A stretch of 64,000 nt of DNA from Flammeovirgaceae bacterium SG7u.111. GTDB lineage: Bacteria > Bacteroidota > Bacteroidia > Cytophagales > Flammeovirgaceae. Made by a program: the position numbers and the translations under genes. The stretch is taken from contig CP139021.1 in assembly GCA_034044135.1 (NCBI GenBank), positions 4,045,635 through 4,109,634 of the forward strand, given 5' to 3'. Shown piece after piece: positions 36,235-43,822 of the stretch. Position 1 is the stretch's first letter, and each line of letters begins with the position of its first letter. Under the pieces are notes generated by a model. That model saw nothing but the letters and a program-made list of their open reading frames with translations, had not been told where the DNA came from and searched no databases.

Positions 36235-36891
36235 TTAGGTCCAATCTTTATATGTCCAATCATTTTTGGTTATAAATTGATGCTCGGAACAATCAAAAAC
36301 TTCCTGTACATTAAATATTGTCTTTTCTCTACATCCTTTTTCCCACAGAATCATTAAATCATCTTTATTACAAATATTATCGGCTTCAAGTCTCAAATTT
36401 TTAAAGCAACTCAATCCGCCAAACATTCCACTACCTACAGGGTGGTAACTAGAATATTTACAACTTAAGCAAGTTTTGATTTGAGCTTTTTGGGGAAGCA
36501 TCTTTTGAATTTCAACAAGAGCATCTTCAAACCAACCGCAGTTCTTTGTGTTTTGGAATTTTCCGAATTTAGTCTTCAATTCCAAAAACACATTACTTTC
36601 TTTTCCAGTAACTATAGATGCATTGAGATTTCCTATAACAGGATCATTATTCCAAATAATAATAATTGGAAAGTCTATTTCTAATTCAAAATTAGTTAAG
36701 TCACCTAAACAACTCTCTTGATATTTTTCATATTCAAATTTTTTGTCGTCAACTTTACCCTCTAGCATCTCGAAATCGCTCCCCTCAAATTTAATACCTC
36801 TCAACACTAAGTGCATAGTTGTCCCGTCTGAATAAACCTTTGTTTTTTCCTCACCAAACTTGTCTTTATATTTTGCAGCGTATTCTATCAT
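36235..36891 (-). CDS. Hypothetical protein with Cys-rich centre (DUF6304-like)
   Basis: A 218-residue soluble protein; start taken at 36891 (MIEYAAKYKDKFGEEK) rather than the ATG six codons upstream. The first ~120 residues are beta-rich; residues ~140-185 hold CLSCKYSSYHPVGSGMFGGLSCFKN and a further Cys in ICNKDD, a possible metal site. The pattern recalls the DUF6304 proteins of Bacteroidota, a tentative match. Base composition is A+T-richer than the following dnaE. Confidence 0.6.
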   Translation of the reverse strand: MIEYAAKYKDKFGEEKTKVYSDGTTMHLVLRGIKFEGSDFEMLEGKVDDKKFEYEKYQESCLGDLTNFELEIDFPIIIIWNNDPVIGNLNASIVTGKESNVFLELKTKFGKFQNTKNCGWFEDALVEIQKMLPQKAQIKTCLSCKYSSYHPVGSGMFGGLSCFKNLRLEADNICNKDDLMILWEKGCREKTIFNVQEVFDCSEHQFITKNDWTYKDWT

Positions 36892-37107
36892 TTGGATAAT
36901 TATACACAATAGTAAGAAGCTATAATAAATTTGAAGTTGTGTTTCAAAACAGCTTCTAAGACACTTACTTATGCGATCCCAGTTATTTTTTCAGTATAGT
37001 TTTGTACTTGAAAATATCTACTGATACACGATAGGTCTCTTCTTTTGTAGAATGGGATGACCTAGGTGGTTGTGTACCACAAACTATGAGGTAAAGTCCA
37101 CCCTCCC

Positions 37108-40100
37108 CTAATTCAAGGCAAAATCAACACCTTCCAAGTTCTTAATGTCATTCATAAACTTGGTGGTAGGATCTACCTTGTACTTCCTTGAAAAGAGGTT
37201 GACTTTGTAGCTTTTTTCTGGGTCGAATACTTCTACATGCATTTCAACTTCTCCTGAGTTTAAGGTAGCCAGTTCGCAAATATCGGTCACTGTTTGCGGT
37301 TGTATTTTGCTCATATCGAGGCTTAGCTTCACCTTGTGGCACATTTTCGCCTTCACCTCGCTCAGCAGTTCTATGGACGACGGGCGGTAATCCCACATGC
37401 CTGGGTTCTTGTACTTCTCCTGTACTTTGCCTTTTATGTACACATAAGTACCCACTTGGAGCAGGTTGCTATAATCGTAGTACACACTGCCAAACGCAGG
37501 AAACCTGAACGAGCCGTCGTAGTCTTCCACGGTAAAAATAGCGAACTTATTCCCGTTCCTTCCCTCACGAATCATCACATCGGTGATTATGCCTCCGAAG
37601 GCTAGCTCTTGGTTTTGGAATTTCTCCAAGTCATCGTTCAACACCCTAATGGAGCGGCAGAAGTTCTGCAGTTCCAAAGCATATTGGTCGAGCGGATGAC
37701 CAGAAATATAAAAACCGACAACATCTTTCTCATGGCGAAGCTTTAGCGTATCGGGCCAAGGATTGCACTCGGGAAGTTTAGGCTTAGGCATTTCCATTCC
37801 CCCGCTGCCCCCAAAGAGGGAAATTTGCGAAGAAGTTTTTTCAGCCTGATGACTGTTGCCGTATTTCACCAATTTTTCTATCCCTGAGCTGTGCTCACCA
37901 TCTTCTATGTGGAAAAACTGCGCTCGATGCAGCTTGTCTAGCTCATCAAAAGCACCTGCATACGCCAAGCTCTCTAAGGTTTTCTTGTTGACCTGCCTCA
38001 GGTTGCATCGCTCTACGAAGTCCCATATATTTTCGAACTTCCCATTTTCCTCCCGCTCCTCTATAATCGCTTCCACGGCCGAGTCGCCCGCACCTTTTAT
38101 AGCCGCAAGCCCAAAGCGAATATCGCCATCGGAGTTCACACTAAAATCCCTGATAGATTCATTCACATCGGGACCCAGCACCTGCACGCCCATTCGGCGG
38201 CACTCTTCCATGAAGAAACTGATCTTGTCGATAGTGCCCATGGAGTGGCTCATTACCGAAGCCATGTATTCGGCAGGGTAATTTGCCTTGAGGTAGCCCG
38301 TTTGGTACGCCACTACCGAGTAAGCAGCCGAGTGAGATCGGTTGAAACCGTAGGCCGCAAACTTCTCCATGATGGCAAACACCTCGGACGACTTTTCCTC
38401 GTCGATGCCGTGAATTTCCTTCGCCCCTTTCACAAAGACTTCCTTCATCTCTGCCATCACATCGAACTTCTTTTTACCCATCGCCCGTCGGAGAATATCC
38501 GCTTTGCCGAGGGAGAAGCCCGCCATAATCTGCGCCGTCTGCATAATTTGCTCTTGGTACACCATAATCCCATTCGAGTAATTCAGAATAGGCTCGAGCA
38601 AATCGTGAGGATATTCAATCTCCTCCTTTCCGTGTTTCCTGTCAATGAAGTTCGGGATAAATTGAATAGGACCTGGGCGATAAAGGGCGTTCATCGCAAT
38701 CAAATCTTCAATATTGTTTGGCTTGAGCTCGCGAAGGTATTTTTGCATACCCGGCGACTCAAACTGGAACGTGCCAATGGTTTCTCCTCGTTGGTACAGC
38801 CCAAAAGCGACTTCATCGTCGAGTGGGATCAAATCTGGGTCAATATCAATCCCATGGTTCTTTTTGATCATCACCAAAGCATCGTTAATAATGGTGAGGG
38901 TTTTCAAACCCAAAAAGTCCATTTTCAACATGCCTGCATCTTCTACCACTTTCCCATCAAATTGGGTTACGAGTAGGTCGGCATCTTTGGAGGTACACAC
39001 AGGTATGTATTCCAGCAAATCGTCTGGAGCGATGATGACACCAGCAGCATGGATTCCCGTACCCCTTACCGAGCCTTCCAGCTTGTGGGCAAGTTGCATT
39101 ACCTCCCCTTTCAAGCCTTTATCGTTTTTCTTTATCTCATCAAGGTCAGGGTTTTCCTTAAAAGCCTTATCGAGCGTAGTTCCCGGTGTATCGGGTACCA
39201 TTTTGGCAAGAGCGTTGGCTTCGGAAAGTTCTAATTCCAAAGCACGGGCAACATCTTTTATTGACATTTTTGCCGCCATAGTGCCGTAAGTAATAATCTG
39301 CGCCACTTGGTTTTTGCCATATTTCTCCACCACCCAATCAATCACCCGCTGCCTACCCCGGTCATCGAAGTCAATATCGATATCAGGCATACTCACCCTT
39401 TCTGGGTTCAGGAAACGTTCGAAAAGGAGGTTGTACTTAATAGGATCAATGTTGGTAATTCCCGTGCAAAACGCAACCACCGAGCCAGCTGCCGAACCCC
39501 TTCCAGGCCCTACGCTCACGCCCATGTCCCTCGCCGCTTTTATAAAGTCCTGTACAATGAGGAAATAGCCTGGGAAACCCATTTGCTTAATGATCTTCAG
39601 TTCAAAGTCAATTCGCTCTTTTGTATCGTCGGAAAGGGGCTGCTCGTAACGGGTTTTTGCCCCTTCGTAAGTTAGGTGGCGAAGGAAATCATTTTGGTCG
39701 GTAAACTGCTCGGGCATGGGAAATGCAGGCAGCAGAATATCCCGCTTGAGCTTCAGCGGAGAGCATTTGTCCACCACTTCGTTCACGTTGTGCAGCGCCT
39801 CGGGAATGTCGGCAAAAATGGCGTTCATCTCCTCTTGGCTTTTGAAATAATATTCGTCGTTCGGCAAACAATAGCGTGCTTTCCTGCCATTGCCCGTAGG
39901 CATACTCATTTGCTTACCTTCCTTAATGCACCAAAGTACATCGTGGGCATGCGAATCTTCCTTTTCGAGGTAATAAACATCGTTAGAAGCAATAAGCTTC
40001 ACCCCGTACTTTTTGGCAAAACCTATCAGCACCTCATTCACTCGCTGTTCTTCGGGCAAGCCGTGGCGCATCAATTCCACATAAAAATCATCTCCAAACT

Positions 40101-41301
40101 GTTCATGCCACCATTGGAAAGCTTCCTCGGCTACATGCTCGCCTTCGTTCAAAATGAGCGAGGGAACTTCCCCAAACAAATTGCCCGAAAATGCCATCAG
40201 CCCCTCTTTATACTTAATGATCAACTCCTTGCCTATCCTTGGCATTCCTGAATAGAAACCCTCTATGTACCCCAGCGAACTCAGTTTCGAGAGGTTTTTA
40301 TATCCTTCCTGATGCTTAGCTATCAGTACTTGGTTGAACCGCACATCGGGATTGTCTTTTGTAAATTTCGTTTTGGTATGCTCTTTTGCCACATTGAATT
40401 CGCAACCGATTATCACCTTTAGGTCATCGCCCTGCCCGCCTACTGCGTTGAACGCAGCATGGAGGTTGCCATGGTCGGTAAAAGCTACCGCCCTCATCTT
40501 CATTTCCCTCGCTTTGGCAAGTACTTTTTTCACCGCAGCCGTGCTCTGCAAAATGGAAAACTGCGAATGCATGTGCAGGTGCGAAAAAGGGATAACCTCA
40601 GTAAGTTCATCGGTAGAAACTACTTCTAGGTCGCCACCGTCAGTTTTATCTACTTTGGCAAAGTTCGCCGAATCGAGCTTTGGCTCTTCGTAAACTACCT
40701 CTTCTGGAGCAGTACCGTCGTGCGTAGGAACAACCTTCAGCTTCAACAGCTCAAAGAAACATTTGGCATTCGCCGAAACGTCATAAGCGGCATCGTGGGC
40801 ATCGGCAAACTCAAACCCGAAAAGTTTCTTGTGCAGCTCTATCAGCTTTGGCGGCTTAAACCTACCACGTCCACCCGGCAGTTCGCAGAACTCGGTGGTG
40901 TCCTTCATCGTATCCACCTTATCCTTCTCCATTATGGTAGGTGGAAGTTCCTTCCTCACATATTCCGCACCCATAAGCGGAATATCATACCCCACAATGT
41001 TGTGACCGATAATCACATCTGCCAGCTCCAAATCTTCGGCAAATTCTTTCAGCACTTCCTCCAGCGGATGCCCTTCCTCTTCGGCTCGTTTGGTAGAAAT
41101 ACCGTGAATTTTTTCCGCATTAAAAGGAATGGTAAAGCCTTCTGGTTTTACGATGATGTTCTTCGCTTTTATCAGCCCACCTTTGTTGTCGTGGAGTTGA
41201 TAGGCAAGCTGCACCAGTCGAGGCCAGTTGTCCGTGTCGGTGTGCGGGGCATCCCATTTTTTGGGTAAGCCAGTGGTTTCGGTATCAAATATTAAATACA
41301 T
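37108..41301 (-). CDS. dnaE: DNA polymerase III alpha subunit with fused DEDDh proofreading exonuclease
   Basis: Replicative polymerase of 1397 residues. The start at 41301 gives MYLIFDTETTGLP, exonuclease motif I; HNIVGYDIPLM (motif II) and HDAAYDVSANAKC (motif III, HxAxxD) complete a DnaQ-type 3'-5' exonuclease over residues ~1-190. A PHP domain follows at ~239 (FSHLHMHSQFSILQ, FTDHGNLH), then the polymerase with GPGRGSAAGSVVAF and the catalytic aspartates in MPDIDIDFDDRGRQ (about residue 640), the helix-hairpin-helix region, and an OB-fold near 1234 (QELAFGGIITDVMIREGRNG). Proofreading is thus in cis, where E. coli uses a separate epsilon subunit. The gene is single, with no obvious hairpin after the stop. 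Confidence 0.96.
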   Translation of the reverse strand: MYLIFDTETTGLPKKWDAPHTDTDNWPRLVQLAYQLHDNKGGLIKAKNIIVKPEGFTIPFNAEKIHGISTKRAEEEGHPLEEVLKEFAEDLELADVIIGHNIVGYDIPLMGAEYVRKELPPTIMEKDKVDTMKDTTEFCELPGGRGRFKPPKLIELHKKLFGFEFADAHDAAYDVSANAKCFFELLKLKVVPTHDGTAPEEVVYEEPKLDSANFAKVDKTDGGDLEVVSTDELTEVIPFSHLHMHSQFSILQSTAAVKKVLAKAREMKMRAVAFTDHGNLHAAFNAVGGQGDDLKVIIGCEFNVAKEHTKTKFTKDNPDVRFNQVLIAKHQEGYKNLSKLSSLGYIEGFYSGMPRIGKELIIKYKEGLMAFSGNLFGEVPSLILNEGEHVAEEAFQWWHEQFGDDFYVELMRHGLPEEQRVNEVLIGFAKKYGVKLIASNDVYYLEKEDSHAHDVLWCIKEGKQMSMPTGNGRKARYCLPNDEYYFKSQEEMNAIFADIPEALHNVNEVVDKCSPLKLKRDILLPAFPMPEQFTDQNDFLRHLTYEGAKTRYEQPLSDDTKERIDFELKIIKQMGFPGYFLIVQDFIKAARDMGVSVGPGRGSAAGSVVAFCTGITNIDPIKYNLLFERFLNPERVSMPDIDIDFDDRGRQRVIDWVVEKYGKNQVAQIITYGTMAAKMSIKDVARALELELSEANALAKMVPDTPGTTLDKAFKENPDLDEIKKNDKGLKGEVMQLAHKLEGSVRGTGIHAAGVIIAPDDLLEYIPVCTSKDADLLVTQFDGKVVEDAGMLKMDFLGLKTLTIINDALVMIKKNHGIDIDPDLIPLDDEVAFGLYQRGETIGTFQFESPGMQKYLRELKPNNIEDLIAMNALYRPGPIQFIPNFIDRKHGKEEIEYPHDLLEPILNYSNGIMVYQEQIMQTAQIMAGFSLGKADILRRAMGKKKFDVMAEMKEVFVKGAKEIHGIDEEKSSEVFAIMEKFAAYGFNRSHSAAYSVVAYQTGYLKANYPAEYMASVMSHSMGTIDKISFFMEECRRMGVQVLGPDVNESIRDFSVNSDGDIRFGLAAIKGAGDSAVEAIIEEREENGKFENIWDFVERCNLRQVNKKTLESLAYAGAFDELDKLHRAQFFHIEDGEHSSGIEKLVKYGNSHQAEKTSSQISLFGGSGGMEMPKPKLPECNPWPDTLKLRHEKDVVGFYISGHPLDQYALELQNFCRSIRVLNDDLEKFQNQELAFGGIITDVMIREGRNGNKFAIFTVEDYDGSFRFPAFGSVYYDYSNLLQVGTYVYIKGKVQEKYKNPGMWDYRPSSIELLSEVKAKMCHKVKLSLDMSKIQPQTVTDICELATLNSGEVEMHVEVFDPEKSYKVNLFSRKYKVDPTTKFMNDIKNLEGVDFALN

Positions 41302-41520
41302 ACGAGGACGTAAATGGGTTATGAAGAGGTTTCTACAAAGTGAACCTTCTGTGAAGTTAATGCCCTTCACACTCGCATTCAAGTTTGGGTAAAAGAAATT
41401 CTAACTTCTAGATTTATCTCTCAGGTTTTCAGGGGGAAAGTTTCAGCCGACCTCTTCATCAGTAAACTTTGTTGTCATTGCCCAACCTACCTCCTCTCTT
41501 CCAGCCCTCCCCAAATCCGT

Positions 41521-41549
41521 CGTTCCTGCGAAGGCAGGAACCTCCTGCA
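41521..41549. repeat. REP-like hairpin (TTCCTGCGAAGGCAGGAA type)
   Basis: GTTCCTGC / GCAGGAAC with a 4-nt GAAG loop followed by CTCCTGCA. This short element is a widespread extragenic repeat in many bacterial genomes. It lies in the 41302-41723 gap, which contains no gene. Confidence 0.65.
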
Positions 41550-41621
41550 TACTTTCAGTTAGGCTACCCAATGAATCCACCGCTGCCAAGGGCTTACCCT
41601 TTTTACGGGTGGCGTCTCCAA

Positions 41622-41658
41622 CGACGACATCGCTTGGAGCGATGTCGTCGCTTTTTTT
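41622..41658 (+). terminator. Strong rho-independent terminator, plus-strand oriented
   Basis: CGACGACATCGCT / AGCGATGTCGTCG with a TGG loop, 13-bp perfect arms, followed by C and seven T. No plus-strand gene ends nearby: dnaE starts leftward and the IS110 transposase ends from the right on the minus strand. Confidence 0.75.
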
Positions 41659-41723
41659 CTGTAGGGCAAGCCCGAGCGGGGGCAGGGCTATGGGGACCTT
41701 TCTGACCCTTCTACTCTTATGGT

Positions 41724-42731
41724 TTAAGCAAGGGAATGCGTATAAATTTTTTCATATTTCCTGTTTTGGTTAATGACCGCAAAGATGCGGTGGACGAGCT
41801 TTGACCGGATGGCGTTTATGACGGACATCTTGTGCTTGCCCTCCTCCACTTTGCGGTCGTAATATTTTCGCAGCTCCCCCTTTGTCCTCAGGGTGGAGAG
41901 TGCCGCCATGTGGAATATTTTCTTCAGGTCCTTGTTGGCTTTTTGCGAGACCTTGTTGCGTGAGCGGATGCTGCTGCCCGACACGTACCTGAACGGGGCG
42001 CAGCCGATGTGGCAGGCAAACTTCTTGGGGTCGTCAAATTTCTGGAAGTTTTCCGTGGCCACTATCGTGGCGATGGCCGTCTGCTTTCCCACGCCCTCCA
42101 CGGAGACGATCTTGTCGAAACTGTCCTTGATGTCCGGGTCGTCCTCTATCAACTGGGCTATCTGTTCCTCTATCTCCTCGACCGTTTTTTTATAGAGGGC
42201 GATGAGCTTCTTCACCCTCTTTTCTTTTTCCTTGAAATACTCTTTGTCCAGAAACCCTTTCTCCTGTTTTAGCTGCCCTTTGTATTTCGAGAGATCCTTC
42301 ATGGCAAGTTCCCGCTCAGAGGACAAAAGCTTTAACTTATTGATAGTCTTGGGTGTAGGCTTTACCAATCTTGCCTTGTCGGCGAACCGCTTGGCATAGC
42401 CGGCGATCCTCTCGGCATCCACCTTGTCGTCCTTTCCCCTTGTCATTCCCTGCGAGCGGGAGATGGAATAAGGTGATTCCATCCAGAGGCAAAGCCCCAG
42501 GTCCAGGGACACTTCCATCAGCTTGTTGCCGAACTGTCCTGTGTGCTCGGCACATAGCAAGGTGTCTTCTTTGCCTAGCCCGTGCTCCCTGAACAGGGAC
42601 TTGAGCCCTTTGCCCAGGGCTTTCCCGTCGTTGTCCCATTTGAGGTCGATGAGCTCGCCGTGGCTGGTCAGGAGGGCCAGGTCGATGGTGTCTTTGCTGA
42701 TGTCGATGCCGATAAAGTTTTTAAATCCCAT
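41724..42731 (-). CDS. IS110-family transposase (DEDD recombinase)
   Basis: A 335-residue recombinase; the start at 42731 (MGFKNFIGIDISKDTIDLAL) begins the RuvC-like N-terminal domain. Its acidic residues are in GIDISKD, CAEHTGQFG and KDDKVDAERIAGYA (DEDD). A helical middle (residues ~130-200) precedes the C-terminal transposase_20 region (SVEGVGKQTAIATIVA, CHIGCAPFRYVSGSSIRSRNKVSQKANKDLKK) that contains the candidate catalytic serine. The protein is full length and without frameshift, so the element may be active. Codon usage is foreign to the neighbouring genes. Confidence 0.93.
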   Translation of the reverse strand: MGFKNFIGIDISKDTIDLALLTSHGELIDLKWDNDGKALGKGLKSLFREHGLGKEDTLLCAEHTGQFGNKLMEVSLDLGLCLWMESPYSISRSQGMTRGKDDKVDAERIAGYAKRFADKARLVKPTPKTINKLKLLSSERELAMKDLSKYKGQLKQEKGFLDKEYFKEKEKRVKKLIALYKKTVEEIEEQIAQLIEDDPDIKDSFDKIVSVEGVGKQTAIATIVATENFQKFDDPKKFACHIGCAPFRYVSGSSIRSRNKVSQKANKDLKKIFHMAALSTLRTKGELRKYYDRKVEEGKHKMSVINAIRSKLVHRIFAVINQNRKYEKIYTHSLA

Positions 42732-42739
42732 GGTTATCC

Positions 42740-42935
42740 GTATTTTTATGTTGGACAAAAAACCTAGAGGCCAGGGACCCGGTGCGTAGCCTAACTACCT
42801 TAACGGTGACAAACTCTTATACAGGCCTGGGCACGGGAGGGGACACGGGCATCCAGCAGTGGGATGAATCTTATTCATGGTCGGAGTTGAGTCGCCCATG
42901 CCCCCCTTGGCCAAAAGGAAATCAAGGTTTTCCAA
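42740..42935 (-). ncRNA. Candidate IS110 bridge RNA region
   Basis: IS110-group elements are known to encode a structured bridge RNA in the non-coding end upstream of the transposase. In this position, on the minus strand, a long interrupted hairpin is seen: outer arms GGGCAT (42847-42852) and ATGCCC (42898-42903), an internal asymmetric loop, and a perfect inner hairpin ATGAAT-ctt-ATTCAT (42864-42878). A second small stem CCTTG..CCAAGG flanks it (around 42906-42926). Boundaries are approximate and the RNA is inferred, not demonstrated. Confidence 0.45.
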
Positions 42936-43127
42936 TTAAACACAATCCTTCGAATAATACAACTGCACAAATCTAAGGTGGTCGGAGCATCTCGCTCCGA
43001 TCTTGACACACTTTAGTGAATAGTCCTTGCCAAGGAAGGGGCATCCATCAGTTTTATACTTTGCCCAAATCCTTACCTCTGAAACATCGCTAAAAATCAG
43101 GGCTGAATCAAGACTTTTTGCCCGTTA

Positions 43128-43275
43128 CCAAAGACTTGTTCCTTGGGATATATGAAATATCAAAGGGGAAACATGAAAAATCAATGGTTCCCAAAGACTT
43201 ATTTCTCGGGATATATGACTTATCAATGGGGAAGTTAAACTTATCAAAGGTCCCGAAAGACTTATTTTTCTTGTT
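43128..43275. repeat. 62/63-bp tandem repeat (2.3 copies)
   Basis: Units start at 43128, 43191 and 43253, each opening CCAAAGACTT or CCGAAAGACTT and continuing with GGGATATATGA and a TATCAA-GGGGAA segment; the third unit is cut after ~20 bp. The repeats sit in the 42960-43480 gap between the IS110 element and the PadR promoter and do not encode a credible protein. A separate hairpin (TCGGAGC/GCTCCGA) lies at 42974-42992. Confidence 0.7.
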
Positions 43276-43386
43276 TTACCTCTTATTTGCGTAGATTTTC
43301 TGCTTTTTTGGGACGTATGGTCAGTAATTTGCCAAACTGGGTATACGTAAGAAGATGGTTGAACTAAAAAATGTGGCTAGTCAGCC

Positions 43387-43479
43387 TTATTTCTTCGGCA
43401 AAACCGAAAACAATACTTTAAACACTTGCTTTAGTTTAAATACTTAGCTTATATTTATTCGACAAAACCGAAAGTAATA
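43387..43479 (+). promoter_or_regulatory. Twin operator-like repeats upstream of padR
   Basis: Two ~28-bp direct repeats, 43387-43415 and 43452-43479, share TTATT[T]..TTCGrCAAAACCGAAArcAATA; the core TTCGGcaaaaCCGAA is palindromic in the first copy. The second ends 4 bp before the padR start codon. Between them are two TTTAAA blocks 18 bp apart. Placement and symmetry suggest autoregulation by the PadR protein. Confidence 0.55.
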
Positions 43480-43483
43480 AAAA

Positions 43484-43822
43484 ATGAAGCGTCTTTATCT
43501 GGGTGAATTTGAGGAACTGGTGATGCTAGCCGTAGCTATTCTACAAGGCGAGGCCTACGGCATTGCGGTAATGGATGAAATCAAAGAGCAATCGGGACGG
43601 AACAGTACCATCAGCACCGTTCATGAAACTCTAATTAGGTTGGAAAAAAAAGGGTTTCTGACTTCCTACACAGGTGGAGCTACAAAAGTGAGGGGCGGAA
43701 GAAAGAAAAGGTATTTTGAGCTCACTGCCTATGGCAAAAAAGCAATAAACGAGACAAGAGAATTAAGAAATAACATGTGGCAACAGGTGCCTCAAATAAT
43801 TTGGGAAGGGGGTAACATATGA
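43484..43822 (+). CDS. PadR-family transcriptional regulator
   Basis: A 112-residue winged-helix repressor: GEFEELVMLAVAILQGEAYGIAVMDEIKEQSGR, then STVHETLIRLEKKGFLTSYTGG and the wing KVRGGRKKRYFELTAYGKKAI. In Bacteroidota such small PadR proteins pair with large FtsX-like permeases, as here: the stop codon overlaps the permease start (ATGA, 43819-43822), indicating translational coupling. It probably represses its own operon through the twin repeats just upstream. Confidence 0.93.
   Translation: MKRLYLGEFEELVMLAVAILQGEAYGIAVMDEIKEQSGRNSTISTVHETLIRLEKKGFLTSYTGGATKVRGGRKKRYFELTAYGKKAINETRELRNNMWQQVPQIIWEGGNI

Larger units (their letters stand above)
41724..42960 (-). mobile_element. IS110-family insertion sequence (ends not resolved)
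   Basis: Contains one transposase gene (41724-42731) and an unusually structured non-coding leader (42732-42960). IS110 elements lack terminal inverted repeats, so the exact ends cannot be fixed from one copy; the left limit given is the gene end and the right limit is where GC-rich structured sequence gives way to A+T-rich DNA. Base composition (GC-rich, CTC/GTC codons) differs sharply from the surrounding chromosome, in line with recent arrival. Confidence 0.75.

Noticed and set aside
38245-40251. Long plus-strand frames of up to 243 codons
   Set aside because: Antisense to dnaE, whose domains are complete and in frame.
41469-41705. 78-codon frame before the IS110 transposase
   Set aside because: Crosses a REP-like hairpin and a strong terminator; no start context.
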